From Lachnospiraceae bacterium (lineage in GTDB: Bacteria; Bacillota; Clostridia; Lachnospirales; Lachnospiraceae), in the NCBI GenBank assembly GCA_017509985.1, contig JAFWOE010000050.1, forward strand, positions 29,838 to 93,837: 64,000 nucleotides of DNA, given 5' to 3'. Position numbers and translations under genes: made by a program. Positions 17,659 through 27,033 of the stretch are shown one piece after another (within the stretch, counting starts at the first letter, position 1; the number at the start of each line of letters is the position of its first letter). The notes below the pieces were generated by a model. The model worked only from the letters and a program-made list of their open reading frames with translations. It was not told where the DNA came from and ran no database searches.

Positions 17659-19968
17659 TTGAAAGAATTCGATGAAGAAAAGAGGCTTGAGCTGGCGGTC
17701 TACGGAAAGGGCGGGATCGGGAAGTCCACGATCAGCGCGAACCTTTCCGCAGCGATGGCTTTGAACGGAAAGAGGGTCCTTCAGATCGGCTGCGATCCGA
17801 AGCATGATTCGACGCGCCTTCTGCTTTACGGTCAGAGGATCCCGACAGTTCTGGATCATCTGAGAGATATCCCGGAAGAGCAGGCACAGGTTTCTGAAAT
17901 CCTGCACGAGGGATTTTGCGGAGTCGGCTGCATCGAAGCCGGCGGGCCGAAGCCCGGAGTCGGCTGCGCGGGACGGGGGATCATTTCGGCTTTTGAGTTC
18001 CTTTCCAAAAATAAAATCAAGAAAAACTATGACGCTGTGATCTATGACGTGCTCGGAGACGTTGTCTGCGGCGGCTTTGCCGTGCCGGTCCGCCGGGAGT
18101 ATGCCAATACCGTGGTGTTAGTGACCAGCGGCGAGTTTATGGCCATTTATGCCGCGAACAACATCCTTCACGGTATCCGGAACTTTGACGGGGATCAGCA
18201 TCAAAGGGTGGCCGGGATCGTTTACAACGCCAGAAATCTGGCAGGGGAAAAAGAGCGCGTCGAACGCTTTGCAAAAGCGGTAAAGCTGCCGATCCTTGCC
18301 TGCATTCCGAGAAGCGAAGCATTTGCAGAAGCAGAAGAGAAAAACATCCCTTTATTTGAGCTGGAAGGATATGAGAAAGAAAAGCAGATATTTAATGAGC
18401 TGGCCGAAAAGCTGACAGAAGGCAGAGAGCTTTTTCCTGCCTGTCCGCTGGATGATGAAAAACTGGAAGAAGCGGTCCTGGGCGAAAAAAGATACGCAGC
18501 AGGATGCAGGGTTCCGGAAGATAAGGCAGAAACGGATGCCGGAATCGCGGCAGCGGGATTGCCGTATTTCAAAGAAGAGAGCGGTTCTGTTTTGGAAAAC
18601 GGGTCGGAAGATCCGCACTCCTGCAGAACAGAGAATGCAGCGGAAAACGGAAATACAGATACAGCAGCTGCCGAAAAACTGTCCGTGCGCCGCATGCCCC
18701 TGTATGGCTGCGCTTTCAACGGTGCGGCGGTGACTGCAGTCTTCCTGACCGACGCAATCGTGATCGCACATTCCCCGAATTCCTGCGCGTTCTTTGCCTG
18801 GCAGACGATCACCTCGGCAGGCCGGAAGGGCCTGTTCAACCGGGGAATCCTGCTTCCCTCGGCGATCAGTCCGCGGTTTGCCTGCACAGAGATCACACGG
18901 ACCGAAGCCGTTTACGGCGGAACAGAAAAGCTTCGCGAAGCGGTCGCCCGGGCCGTAGCGCAAAAGCCCGGAGCCGTCATCGTGATCAGCTCCTGTGTCA
19001 GCGGGATCATCGGGGACGACCTGCTTTCGGTGGAAGATCTTTCGACGGAAGAAGTACCGGTGATCGCAGTTCCGGCGGACGGCGATATTGCGGGTGATTA
19101 CATGAAAGGCATTCAGATGTGTCTGCATGCGCTGGCAAAACACCTGATCCGCACGGATATAAAAGAGAAGACGAAATCCGTCAATCTGATCGGGGAGGTA
19201 AGCCTTTCCACCAACCTGGAGACCAGTTACCGGATCTTAAAAGATCTGCTAAAGCGGCTGGGGATTGCAGTCAACTGCCGCTTCTTAGGCGGGGCTGCAG
19301 TTTCCGATGTGAAGGGGTTTATGAAGGCGCCGTTAAACATACTTGCTTCTGAAAACGCCGATAATCTTGCATTAAAACAGTGGCTGACTGAAGAGTACGG
19401 CTGCACGTTTTTCGACATGGCGCTTCCGACGGGCTTTGAGGAAACCACCCGCTTTACACGAAAGATCGCAGACTTCTTTGGCTGCGCGGATAAAGTGCCT
19501 GCGATCCTTCAAGAGGAAGAAGAAAAGTATAAAGAAAGCATCGAAAGACTGAAACCGGTACTTTTTGGAAAACGCCTGCTCATGACCACGATCAGCACAG
19601 GCCTCGACTGGCTCTTTTCTGCCGCAGCCGATGCCGGAATGAAAGTTGTCTGGGTCGGCGTGGCCGATTATTTGCATCAGGGGCTGGCCGTAAGCAGGAA
19701 TCCGGAGATCTTAAACGTTTCGGAATATGTTTATGATCTTGTAACGGCGGAAGAAAAAATACGGGAACTGAAACCGGATATCGTCGTATCCAATTACCCT
19801 TCCGCCTTTTCACAGGGCGATTACGTACTGGATTTCATGCCCATGACCGAGACACAGGGCTTTTCTTCGGGCATTTATGCGCTGGAGCGCTGGGCAGGGG
19901 AGTTTGAACACAGGAGAAAGGGGGACTGGACGAATGACCGCAAGCTGTACCAGAAGTATTTCTCCTGA
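17659..19968 (+). CDS. Nitrogenase-like fusion protein: NifH-type ATPase joined to a NifD-type subunit
   Basis: A 769-residue fusion. Residues 1-250 are a NifH/BchL/CfbC-type iron protein with P-loop GKGGIGKST (16-24), GCDPKHDST, and both bridging-cluster cysteines, Cys103 (GVGCAGRG) and Cys137 (VVCGGFAVP). An acidic, low-complexity linker runs to about residue 340. The rest is NifD/NflD-like with Cys351 (GCAFNGA), Cys376 (SPNSC) and Cys446 ([11 protein letters not shown]), spaced like the P-cluster ligands 62, 88 and 154 of NifD. I see no equivalent of the FeMo-cofactor ligand Cys275. The gene starts with TTG at 17659, nine bases after GGGAGG. It should reduce a double bond or cofactor with ATP-driven low-potential electrons, but the substrate is unknown. 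Confidence 0.88.
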   Translation: MKEFDEEKRLELAVYGKGGIGKSTISANLSAAMALNGKRVLQIGCDPKHDSTRLLLYGQRIPTVLDHLRDIPEEQAQVSEILHEGFCGVGCIEAGGPKPGVGCAGRGIISAFEFLSKNKIKKNYDAVIYDVLGDVVCGGFAVPVRREYANTVVLVTSGEFMAIYAANNILHGIRNFDGDQHQRVAGIVYNARNLAGEKERVERFAKAVKLPILACIPRSEAFAEAEEKNIPLFELEGYEKEKQIFNELAEKLTEGRELFPACPLDDEKLEEAVLGEKRYAAGCRVPEDKAETDAGIAAAGLPYFKEESGSVLENGSEDPHSCRTENAAENGNTDTAAAEKLSVRRMPLYGCAFNGAAVTAVFLTDAIVIAHSPNSCAFFAWQTITSAGRKGLFNRGILLPSAISPRFACTEITRTEAVYGGTEKLREAVARAVAQKPGAVIVISSCVSGIIGDDLLSVEDLSTEEVPVIAVPADGDIAGDYMKGIQMCLHALAKHLIRTDIKEKTKSVNLIGEVSLSTNLETSYRILKDLLKRLGIAVNCRFLGGAAVSDVKGFMKAPLNILASENADNLALKQWLTEEYGCTFFDMALPTGFEETTRFTRKIADFFGCADKVPAILQEEEEKYKESIERLKPVLFGKRLLMTTISTGLDWLFSAAADAGMKVVWVGVADYLHQGLAVSRNPEILNVSEYVYDLVTAEEKIRELKPDIVVSNYPSAFSQGDYVLDFMPMTETQGFSSGIYALERWAGEFEHRRKGDWTNDRKLYQKYFS

Positions 19969-21184
19969 CGCGATCACCGGCATGATCTTCGCAATGGAAG
20001 GCATGCAGGAAACCATCGTCCTTTTGAACGGACCGATGGGCTGCCGGTTTTATCACAGCAGCACATCCGGCTTCCTTATGCGGCGCCCCCTTCTGTATCT
20101 TCCTGCAGGAAAAGGAAAAGAGCGGGTCCCTGTGGATTATAACTATTTAAACGACTGGTTTTTCCGCCAGGATCGGGTCCCCTGCACGTATCTTGACGGG
20201 TACGACTATGTCTACGGGACCGGGGAGAAGGTGGCTGAAGCACTTGCCTTTATCCGGGAACATGTCGATTTTAAAATACTCGCCGTGGTGAACTCTCCCG
20301 GAGCGGCGCTGATCGGGGACGATCTGTACGGGATCGCAAAGAGAGCGATGCCCGACAGACCGATCGTTTATATGGAATCCCCGGGCTATTCGGTCACGTT
20401 TGAGGAAGGCTACAGTCTGGCGGCTCTGGAGATGCTGAAGATTCTCCTGCCGGATAAGAAAGAAGCAAAAGACAAAGAATCCGAACGCCGCAGGCCTGCG
20501 ATCAACCTGCTCGGCATGTCGATCTGGCACCGCTACTGCGAGGGGGACGTGCGCGAACTGAAAAGGCTGTTTGAGCTGTGCGGGATTGATGTGAACGCAG
20601 TACTGTGCGCGGACTGTTCGATCAGGGAACTGACCGATATCCCGAAGGCGGATCTCAACGTGGTCGTTTATCCGAAGGCCGGGCTGGAATCTGCGAAATA
20701 TCTGGAAGAACGGTACGGTCAGCCTTATTATGTCTGCGATCCCCTGCCGGTCGGATTTTCTTCCACGGAGAAGGTTTTTTCCGAGATCTGTACCCTGCTC
20801 GGCACTTCCGAGGGCGCCTTTATGGAGCAAAGCGAACGGGCCCGGGCACTGGCATGGAATAAGATCAATGGAATCTTCCAGATGTACGGAAAGCCAAAAG
20901 GTGTGACTTTTCATGTTGCAGCGTCGGAATCGCTTGCAAAAGCTTATGGAATCTTCCTGACGGATTATCTGGGTATGGAGCCGGCGCCTTTTGATGTGGC
21001 AGAGCTTTTGTTTTCCGATGCGAACCGGATCTCGGAGCGGGCTCTGATGCCGGATGAATTCTGCGGGATCGAAATCAGTTTCCCGGGAATGGGCTACACG
21101 GATCTGACCGTTAAGACACACATGGGGATCGAAGGGACACTGTTTTTGATCGAACAGGTGTTAAACGGCATCATGTCCAAATAA
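19934..21184 (+). CDS. Nitrogenase component 1-like second subunit (NifK/NflK-type)
   Basis: A 416-residue protein of the nitrogenase component 1 family. It begins at an ATG inside the 3' end of the fusion gene (35-base overlap) after AGGAGAAAGGGGG, so the two are translationally coupled and likely form an alpha-beta-type complex. Conserved features are an early Cys5, Cys37 in [11 protein letters not shown], and [14 protein letters not shown], where the third cysteine of NifK is replaced. The partner cluster may therefore have fewer ligands on this side. A second Rossmann-like half follows ([22 protein letters not shown]). A terminator lies 16 bases after the stop. Confidence 0.83.
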   Translation: MTASCTRSISPDAITGMIFAMEGMQETIVLLNGPMGCRFYHSSTSGFLMRRPLLYLPAGKGKERVPVDYNYLNDWFFRQDRVPCTYLDGYDYVYGTGEKVAEALAFIREHVDFKILAVVNSPGAALIGDDLYGIAKRAMPDRPIVYMESPGYSVTFEEGYSLAALEMLKILLPDKKEAKDKESERRRPAINLLGMSIWHRYCEGDVRELKRLFELCGIDVNAVLCADCSIRELTDIPKADLNVVVYPKAGLESAKYLEERYGQPYYVCDPLPVGFSSTEKVFSEICTLLGTSEGAFMEQSERARALAWNKINGIFQMYGKPKGVTFHVAASESLAKAYGIFLTDYLGMEPAPFDVAELLFSDANRISERALMPDEFCGIEISFPGMGYTDLTVKTHMGIEGTLFLIEQVLNGIMSK

Positions 21185-21199
21185 ACGATGGATCAGACG

Positions 21200-21247
21200 A
21201 CAGTACCGGCTGCCCTGAAGTGGCAGTGAGCCGCCAGTACTGTTTTT
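21200..21247 (+). terminator. Terminator of the nitrogenase-like operon
   Basis: Outer arms ACAGTAC / GTACTGT enclose an inner CTGCC / GGCAG stem, and TTTTTGG follows. It closes the HD / NifHD-like / NifK-like operon. Confidence 0.8.
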
Positions 21248-21258
21248 GGTAACCGGTA

Positions 21259-21630
21259 TTATACGTGTCCGTAATAATCCCGGTGATTGACGACGGAGTA
21301 CGCATAATCGAGCAGTGTCCCCCAGCTGAAGACCGGAAGTTCCACTTCGCGCTGTACGGCTCTTGCAAAAGGCTGCATGCCGGTGCATTCCAGCATGATC
21401 GCGCCGATATCAGGGTTCTTTTCGACAAAAGCTGCGGCACAGCGGACCATCTGTTCTTCCGCTTTGTCATAATAGGCTTCCGGAACAGACGGACGTTTCC
21501 CGGGATTCCAGAGGTTGTCGAATTCCGTGACCCCGTATTCATCCTGGGCGCCGGCAATGACGTAATTGCTGCCCGGGTCGATCCCTACGTTCGCAAGATG
21601 TTCCTCTGAAAGATACTGCCGCTGCGCCGC
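21259..21630 (-). pseudogene. C-terminal fragment of an aspartate/glutamate racemase-family protein
   Basis: About 120 residues match the C-terminal half of the Asp/Glu/hydantoin racemase family, including the second catalytic cysteine block AIMLECTGMQPFA and ending with DYAYSVVNHRDYYG. The N-terminal half with the first catalytic cysteine is missing. The open frame continues upstream into nonsense that is antisense to the next fragment. The break lies near 21620-21635, where the opposite-strand dehydrogenase fragment begins. It is probably non-functional. Confidence 0.75.
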
Positions 21631-22238
21631 TGCGTCTGTTCTGTGCCGGAGTCGCCGATGCACTTTCCACCTGGTTCGAAGCCCGGGCAAATCAGGCTTC
21701 CGATACGGACAACTATATCGGATCCGGTTACCGCAGAACACTTGCCGGTATGGCGATTGCAAGGAAGTGTTTTGAGACGCTGATGGAGGACGCCAGGACG
21801 GCAAAAGCGGATCTGGAAGCCGGAAAGCTTTCCGAAGCAGTGGAAAATGTGATCGAAGCGAACATCCTTTTAAGCGGTCTGGGATTTGAAAACACGGGCT
21901 GAGCCGGTGCACGTTCCGTCCATACCGGGATCCATGAGATCCCGGGTACGAACCGGTACTATCACGGAGAAATGGTTTCTTTCGGGATCGTTTTCCAGCT
22001 TGTTCTGGAAAACGCGCCGGAGGAAGAAAAGAGACAGGTATTCTCCCTGCTTCGGGATCTGGATCTTCCGATCACCCTTTCACAGCTTGGCGTGGAACCG
22101 GTACCTGAAAATATTTGTATTATTACAAAACGGATCCTGGACGGGAATTCCGGAATGGAAGCAGAACCGTTTGCATTGACGGAAGAACGGGTGTATAATG
22201 CCCTGATCCTGGCGGATAAAGAAGGAAAGGCGTTTTAG
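21616..22238 (+). pseudogene. C-terminal remnant of an iron-containing (glycerol dehydrogenase-type) alcohol dehydrogenase
   Basis: The translation shows VADALSTWFEARA, ANILLSGLGFEN, then an in-frame TGA at 21900-21902, then GARSVHTG...YYHGEMVSFG, which carries the metal-binding histidine region of the GldA family. By comparison with GldA the TGA replaces a Leu codon, a one-base change. The N-terminal NAD-binding half is absent and there is no start codon in context. The fragment abuts the racemase fragment head to head, so one deletion probably removed both 5' ends. Confidence 0.75.
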
Positions 22239-22242
22239 CATC

Positions 22243-23127
22243 ATGAAAAAAGTATTATCGAAAATCAAAGGCATAGATTACATCCTGGTAGTGATCTCAA
22301 CCTGTATCATGTGTTTTTCCGTAAACCTGTTTTTCGAGGCTGCCAATATCGTTCCCGGCGGCTTTACCGGCCTGGCCATGATGGTGAACCGGTTTTCAAA
22401 AGCATTTCTGCCGTTTGAAATCTCCACGGGGCTGGCAACACTGGTTTTCAATATTCCGCTTTTAATCATCTCGATAAAGGTCCGGGGACTGAAGTTCATG
22501 ACCAAGACCATCTTAGGAGCGCTTTCCTATTCTTTCTGGCTGATCGTCCTGCCTCATTCGACGGTTGCCGCGCATGATCTTACGATCTCCGCGCTTGCAG
22601 GCGGTGCCATGATGGGGGTCGGAATGGGCCTGATCCTGCTTGCAAAAGGCTCGACCGGCGGAACCGATACTCTGGCTGCACTGATCCAGAAGAAGTTTCC
22701 GTACCTGGAGACTTCCAGCATCTATCCGGTCATCGACGGTATCATCGTTATTGTCGCCATGTGGGTGTTTGGCGTTTTGCCGTCTCTTTATGCGATCCTT
22801 TCGGTCATTCTCTCCGGAAGAATGGCCAACTGGCTGCAGAGCGGTGTCCGCGGACATGTCAATCAGGCTTTTATCATTACGATGAAATACGAGGAGATCT
22901 CCGACGGGATCATTCACCTTTTGGACCGCGGCGCTACGCTGATCGAAGCCAAAGGAATGTATACTCACGAAAACCGGCACATCTTATTATGCGCAGTTTC
23001 GAAAAGACAGACCGCGGACCTTCGAAACCTGGTATTTTCAATCGATCCTGCGGCATTTGTAATTGTTTCCGATGCGAAGGATATCCGGGGAGAAGGATTT
23101 AAGGCGATTAACGCAGAAGAGCTGTAA
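22243..23127 (+). CDS. YitT-family membrane protein
   Basis: A 294-residue protein with five or six hydrophobic segments in the first 200 residues (DUF161/YitT, with NPVGGFTG-like NIVPGGFTGLAMM and AKGSTGGTDTLAALI) and a C-terminal soluble DUF2179 domain (RGATLIEAKGMYTHENRHILLCAV). The function of this widespread Bacillota family is not settled. The start ATG follows the dehydrogenase remnant by five bases with only a weak ribosome site, so it may rely on upstream transcription. It is convergent with mutY, 22 bases away. Confidence 0.9.
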   Translation: MKKVLSKIKGIDYILVVISTCIMCFSVNLFFEAANIVPGGFTGLAMMVNRFSKAFLPFEISTGLATLVFNIPLLIISIKVRGLKFMTKTILGALSYSFWLIVLPHSTVAAHDLTISALAGGAMMGVGMGLILLAKGSTGGTDTLAALIQKKFPYLETSSIYPVIDGIIVIVAMWVFGVLPSLYAILSVILSGRMANWLQSGVRGHVNQAFIITMKYEEISDGIIHLLDRGATLIEAKGMYTHENRHILLCAVSKRQTADLRNLVFSIDPAAFVIVSDAKDIRGEGFKAINAEEL

Positions 23128-23149
23128 CAGGCAGGCGGATGAGACGTCA

Positions 23150-24253
23150 TCACTCGGAAAGGACCGGGATAATGAGCCTGCTGTATGCAAAAAAAGCTGC
23201 AGGGATCGCGATCTCATCGATCAGTGTACGGATCGGAACGAAAAGATATCCTTCGGGCAAAACAGGAGGTATGGAATTTAAGATGCGTACCTCATAGCCG
23301 GTCATTTCCCAGATGCGGTGGCTGAAGACGTGCCTGGCCGGTCCTGCAGGTTTAATATCTGAAACATCGAATCCAAAAGAAGAGCAGTATCGCACTGCCT
23401 CTTCTTTTTTTAATGTTCCTTCCGTATTGGGAAACTCGTACAATCCGGCAAGCAGGCCTTTTCTGTCACGGCGGTGAAGAAGCACAAGATCGTCTGCAAG
23501 GATCAGAAAAACGGTTTTATGATCCACGAGCTTTTCTGACTTTTCTCTTGCTTTGGGGATCTCATCCTGAAGCCCCTTTTTCTTTGTCTCACAGAATCCT
23601 GCGAAGGGGCAGTCATTGCAGAGGGGAGCGCCGTTCGGAAGGCAGATCGTGGCGCCGATATCCATCAGGGCCTGGTTCATATCGCCGGGACGGTCTTTGG
23701 GCAGAACACTTAAAAAGGCGTTTTCCGCCAGCTTTTTGGCCGCGGCAGTGCGGATGTCCTCCCGGTAAGCCGCAAGGCGGGCATAGACACGCAGAAGGTT
23801 CCCGTCCACGGAAGGGATGCGGACCTGGTACGCGATCGATGCGATCGCCGCCGCAGTATAGGCTCCGATCCCGGAAAGCTTTTCAAGCCTGGCCGGATCT
23901 GATGGAATGACACCGTTATGATCCTGCATGATCTGTATGGCAGCTTTCTGCATGTTGCGGACGCGGGAATAATAGCCGAGGCCTTCCCACAGCTTTAAAA
24001 GCCGTTCTTCCGGGACTTCTGCCAGGGTGCGGACATCTGGGAGTTCTTTCATAAAACGTTCGTAATAAGGGATGACCGTATCCACGCGGGTCTGCTGGAG
24101 CATGATCTCGGAAACCCACACATGATACGGCGTGGGGTCTTCCCGCCAGGGAAGAAAACGCCGGTGGGCGTCGTACCAGTCTAACAGCAGGCCGGTCATA
24201 TCCGCAGGCAGTTCAGGCACAGATTCGATTGGCTTTGACACAGATTCGTTCAT
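23150..24253 (-). CDS. mutY: A/G-specific adenine glycosylase
   Basis: A 367-residue base-excision repair enzyme that removes adenine opposite 8-oxoguanine. It has the catalytic Glu in SEIMLQQTRV, the helix-hairpin-helix LEKLSGIGAYTAAAIAS, the catalytic Asp in SVDGNLLRVYAR, the [4Fe-4S] loop CLPNGAPLCNDCPFAGFC, and a C-terminal NUDIX-like domain that recognises 8-oxoG. The ATG at 24253 lies only six bases after a clear -10 box, with no ribosome-binding site, so the mRNA is probably leaderless. Confidence 0.96.
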   Translation of the reverse strand: MNESVSKPIESVPELPADMTGLLLDWYDAHRRFLPWREDPTPYHVWVSEIMLQQTRVDTVIPYYERFMKELPDVRTLAEVPEERLLKLWEGLGYYSRVRNMQKAAIQIMQDHNGVIPSDPARLEKLSGIGAYTAAAIASIAYQVRIPSVDGNLLRVYARLAAYREDIRTAAAKKLAENAFLSVLPKDRPGDMNQALMDIGATICLPNGAPLCNDCPFAGFCETKKKGLQDEIPKAREKSEKLVDHKTVFLILADDLVLLHRRDRKGLLAGLYEFPNTEGTLKKEEAVRYCSSFGFDVSDIKPAGPARHVFSHRIWEMTGYEVRILNSIPPVLPEGYLFVPIRTLIDEIAIPAAFFAYSRLIIPVLSE

Positions 24254-24259
24254 GCCAAA

Positions 24260-24288
24260 AGTATAGCCTGAGCGGGAGGGATTTTCAA
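24260..24288 (-). promoter_or_regulatory. Promoter of mutY, placed for a leaderless mRNA
   Basis: Minus strand TTGAAA (24283-24288), exactly 17 bases, then TATACT (24260-24265). The -10 box ends six bases before the mutY ATG, so transcription should begin at or next to the start codon. Confidence 0.7.
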
Positions 24289-24347
24289 GAAGACAGCCTG
24301 GTGGCGTGAAAATAAGAACCTGTCAGCTTCCGCCGCCGGGATCATTT

Positions 24348-25085
24348 TCAGCCCGCAACAAAACTCTTAACAACGCCGAAAAACTCACGCAGCATGTTGT
24401 TCGGAAGGTAAAGAGGCGTGGACGGAGCCGGAATACCGTAGACATCCGACAAGCCTGCCTTTTTTGCCAGACGCAGAGCGCGATACATATGGAAGTTGTT
24501 GCTGATGATCCCGACACTTTCTTTTTTTGCATCAAACAGCTTCATGCTGTAGGAAATGTTCTGTTTTGTATCCAGCGCCTGATCTTCCAAAATGATCCGG
24601 CCTTCGTTTATACCCCGTGAGATAAGGTAGCGGCGCATTCCTTCCGCTTCGGAGAACGGCTCATTCGGACCTTTTGCCCCGGTCACGATGCAGACGGTAG
24701 CCGGGTTCTCCTGAAGATAATCAAAAGCTTCATCCAGACGGTGCTTAAGAACCACGCTGGGACCGGATTCGTAAACCTGTGCCCCGAGGACGATGATCAC
24801 GTCCAGGTCTTTTTTTGAAGTATCTTTAAAGCCTGTCAGGATAAGTGCTTCTACGAAGAAAAATAACCCGAGGAAAACGATGAGGATTAGGATAAGCATA
24901 GTCTTAAGCGCTTTCGGAAGCCTTTTCCATCTGCCGCGCCCGGAAAACAGTGCGCAGGCTAAACATAGTGCGCAAAGAAGGAACCAGACAATAAAAAAAC
25001 CGGTACCGGAGCCGGTCAGAAAAACCAGGATCCCGTAAATAAAACAAAGAACTGCCAGAATGGACCAGAAAATTCGAAACTTCAT
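24348..25085 (-). CDS. YdcF/SanA-like DUF218 membrane protein
   Basis: A 245-residue protein with two N-terminal membrane helices (about residues 5-40 and 55-80) followed by a DUF218 domain: DVIIVLGAQV, TVCIVTGAKGPNEPFSEAEGMRRYLI, ILEDQALDTKQNISYS and SVGIISNNFHMYRA. The family is linked to envelope integrity and vancomycin sensitivity (SanA, ElyC). The biochemical role is unknown. The ATG at 25085 is chosen over an in-frame codon at 25118 because a TATAAT box lies six bases upstream, again suggesting a leaderless message. Confidence 0.87.
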   Translation of the reverse strand: MKFRIFWSILAVLCFIYGILVFLTGSGTGFFIVWFLLCALCLACALFSGRGRWKRLPKALKTMLILILIVFLGLFFFVEALILTGFKDTSKKDLDVIIVLGAQVYESGPSVVLKHRLDEAFDYLQENPATVCIVTGAKGPNEPFSEAEGMRRYLISRGINEGRIILEDQALDTKQNISYSMKLFDAKKESVGIISNNFHMYRALRLAKKAGLSDVYGIPAPSTPLYLPNNMLREFFGVVKSFVAG

Positions 25086-25091
25086 GAGGGA

Positions 25092-25120
25092 ATTATAGCA
25101 TAAAAAGGATAGAATCATAA
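25092..25120 (-). promoter_or_regulatory. Promoter of the ydcF-like gene, placed for a leaderless mRNA
   Basis: Minus strand TTATGA (25115-25120), 17 bases, then TATAAT (25092-25097) with TG one base before it (extended -10). The box ends six bases before the ATG, the same spacing as at mutY. Confidence 0.6.
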
Positions 25121-25178
25121 ACAGGGAATGGTGTATTATTAACCTGTAGCCGGAAGGACAAAAGGATCAGGAGTGAAG

Positions 25179-25748
25179 ATGACCGATTTGAATGCGCTTC
25201 CCTGCGAAGTGACCTGCCAAAACAGCAAAGGCCAAAAACTGAAAACAGAACTGAGACTTTGTACACATAAGGACCTTCCAAGGATCCTGAAGCTTCAGGA
25301 GTTGGTTTTGAACAGGATGCCGGATAAAGATCAGTTTGTTTGGACACCAGATGTGGAGATCGAAGAGTCTTTGGCGGAGGATTGCTGTATCGGAGCTTTT
25401 CATGCGGGCAGGCTGGTACTGTTTGCCCTGATGATCAAAAACCGCGTTTCTCCCAGAAACCTCGGTTATGCACTGGGTTATGATGAGGACAGGCTGAAGA
25501 AAACAGTGACTTACGACACGACTTTTGTGGATCCGGATTACCGGGGATACGGCCTGCAGTATCTTGCGATCGGTATCATGGATCGTCTTGCCGTTAAGAT
25601 CGGAGCAGCGGAGGCGCTTGCCACGATCTCGCCGGAGAATTCATACAGTTTACATAATGCAATGATCAAAGGGTTTGCCGTTGCAGCAAAAAAGGAAATG
25701 TACGGCGGTTATGAGCGGTTCATACTGCGGAAAGTGTTGGATGATTGA
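25179..25748 (+). CDS. GNAT-family N-acetyltransferase
   Basis: A 189-residue protein of the GNAT fold. The acetyl-CoA-binding loop is seen in TTFVDPDYRGYGLQYLAIGIMDRL, followed by ALATISPENSYSLHNAMIKGF typical of motif B. The acceptor is unknown. ATG at 25179 has CAGGAG five bases upstream. A GTG at 25173 is also in frame. It is followed after three bases by a peptide deformylase gene, so the two are likely co-transcribed. Confidence 0.87.
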   Translation: MTDLNALPCEVTCQNSKGQKLKTELRLCTHKDLPRILKLQELVLNRMPDKDQFVWTPDVEIEESLAEDCCIGAFHAGRLVLFALMIKNRVSPRNLGYALGYDEDRLKKTVTYDTTFVDPDYRGYGLQYLAIGIMDRLAVKIGAAEALATISPENSYSLHNAMIKGFAVAAKKEMYGGYERFILRKVLDD

Positions 25749-25751
25749 ACT

Positions 25752-26162
25752 ATGGTCCGGCCGATCGTAAAAGATATCATGTTCTTAAGCCGGAGATCCG
25801 AACCGGCAACAGCAGAAGATCTGCAGATCGCTAAAGATCTTAAGGATACGCTGGCGGCGCACAGGGAAAGCTGTGTCGGCATGGCGGCGAACATGATCGG
25901 ATATTCGAAAAACATCATTATAGTTTCTCTGGGATTTGCGGATCTGGTGATGCTGAATGCCAAGATCACAAAAAGATCCGGATCCTATGAAACACAAGAA
26001 GGCTGCCTTTCTCTGACCGGTACCCGTAAAACGATACGGTATCAGAAGATCACGGTAGAGTATCAGGACATGCAGATGAAAGAGCATACGCAGGATTTCT
26101 CCGGCTGGTCCGCGCAGATCATCCAGCATGAGATCGACCACTGCAGCGGGGTGATCATTTAA
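25752..26162 (+). CDS. Peptide deformylase (short Bacillota form)
   Basis: A 136-residue metalloprotease that removes the formyl group from new proteins. The three motifs are GMAANMIG (in place of the usual GxGLAAPQ), EGCLSL with the metal-binding Cys, and QHEIDHCSG with the HExxH metal site. The altered first motif is common in a second type of clostridial deformylase, so this may be an accessory copy rather than the main enzyme. It has no clear ribosome site and starts three bases after the GNAT gene. Confidence 0.92.
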   Translation: MVRPIVKDIMFLSRRSEPATAEDLQIAKDLKDTLAAHRESCVGMAANMIGYSKNIIIVSLGFADLVMLNAKITKRSGSYETQEGCLSLTGTRKTIRYQKITVEYQDMQMKEHTQDFSGWSAQIIQHEIDHCSGVII

Positions 26163-26223
26163 CAGACGGAGAAAAGAATAATACTTTGTGAAGTATGACT
26201 GAAACAATGACTGGAAAAAACCA

Positions 26224-26439
26224 ATGGAAGAATTCAGAATAATAAGAATAGAAGAGGACATTGACTACGGCTGTGAAGAGCGGCCGGATGGCGCGCCGGT
26301 CATGGCTGTTTTGACGATCCGGAATAGGGCCGGAGAGGAGCAGGTCGTCCGCTATCCGGACAAAGAGCTTTACAGAATGGGGGTCAGCGAAGGAGACCGG
26401 ATCTTTTGGGATCCGAAAACCGGAGGGATTACGAAATAA
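26224..26439 (+). CDS. Small hypothetical protein
   Basis: A 71-residue protein not recognised. It is acidic at the N-terminus and looks like a small beta-rich domain (VMAVLTIRNRAGEEQVVRYPDKELYRMG). The ribosome site is weak (GGAAAA). It lies 18 bases before the acetyltransferase gene in the same direction. The codon use and compact spacing suggest it is real. Confidence 0.55.
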   Translation: MEEFRIIRIEEDIDYGCEERPDGAPVMAVLTIRNRAGEEQVVRYPDKELYRMGVSEGDRIFWDPKTGGITK

Positions 26440-26457
26440 CGGATAAGGAGCAGACTT

Positions 26458-27027
26458 ATGGACCTGAAAGAATTACTGGATTACTTTAACAAAAGCGACA
26501 CCATCGGCGAAGACGCCGAAAAGATCGCCCTGATGAGGCAGTACTGCCGTGAGGCTCAGAAGATCACCATGGAGATCAATACGCGGTTTCACGAGCCGGA
26601 AGAACTGCAGGAGCTGTTCTCAAAGCTGATCGGCAAACCGGTGGATGAAGGGTTTGGCCTGTTTCCGCCGTTCTATACGGATTTCGGCAAGAATATCACG
26701 GTCGGCAGAAACGTATTTATCAATGCGGACTGCAAGTTTCAGGATCAGGGAGGCATAACCATCGGTGACGGGGCTTTGATCGGCCACGGCGTCGTGCTAG
26801 CAACGCTGAATCACGATATGGATCCGGCAAAAAGGCAGCAGCTGCATCCCGGCCCGATCATGATCGGAAAGGGCGTCTGGATCGGGGCGAATGCCGTTGT
26901 CACTGCCGGCGTTACGATCGGGGATAATGCAGTGGTTGCAGCAGGAGCGGTCGTTACAAAGGACGTTCCAGCGAATACAGTGGTCGGCGGTGTTCCGGCG
27001 AGAATCATAAAGGAGCTTGAGTATTAG
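26458..27027 (+). CDS. Sugar O-acetyltransferase, maltose/galactoside type
   Basis: A 189-residue left-handed beta-helix acetyltransferase of the Maa/LacA/NodL group. It has an N-terminal alpha segment, then hexapeptide repeats ([27 protein letters not shown]), the conserved catalytic His in TLNHDMDP, and the C-terminal [13 protein letters not shown]. It transfers acetyl from acetyl-CoA to a sugar hydroxyl. The ribosome site is AAGGAG. It is followed after six bases by the rhodanese lipoprotein gene. Confidence 0.93.
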   Translation: MDLKELLDYFNKSDTIGEDAEKIALMRQYCREAQKITMEINTRFHEPEELQELFSKLIGKPVDEGFGLFPPFYTDFGKNITVGRNVFINADCKFQDQGGITIGDGALIGHGVVLATLNHDMDPAKRQQLHPGPIMIGKGVWIGANAVVTAGVTIGDNAVVAAGAVVTKDVPANTVVGGVPARIIKELEY

Positions 27028-27033
27028 AAAACA

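Noticed and set aside
17659..21184. True nitrogenase (nifHDK)
   Set aside because: No FeMo-cofactor ligand cysteine is visible in the D-like part, no nifENB genes are present, and the NifH-NifD fusion and missing K cysteine point to a nitrogenase-like reductase.
21900..21902. TGA as a selenocysteine codon in the dehydrogenase remnant
   Set aside because: The family has leucine at this place, the gene lacks its N-terminal half, and no selenocysteine insertion element is seen.
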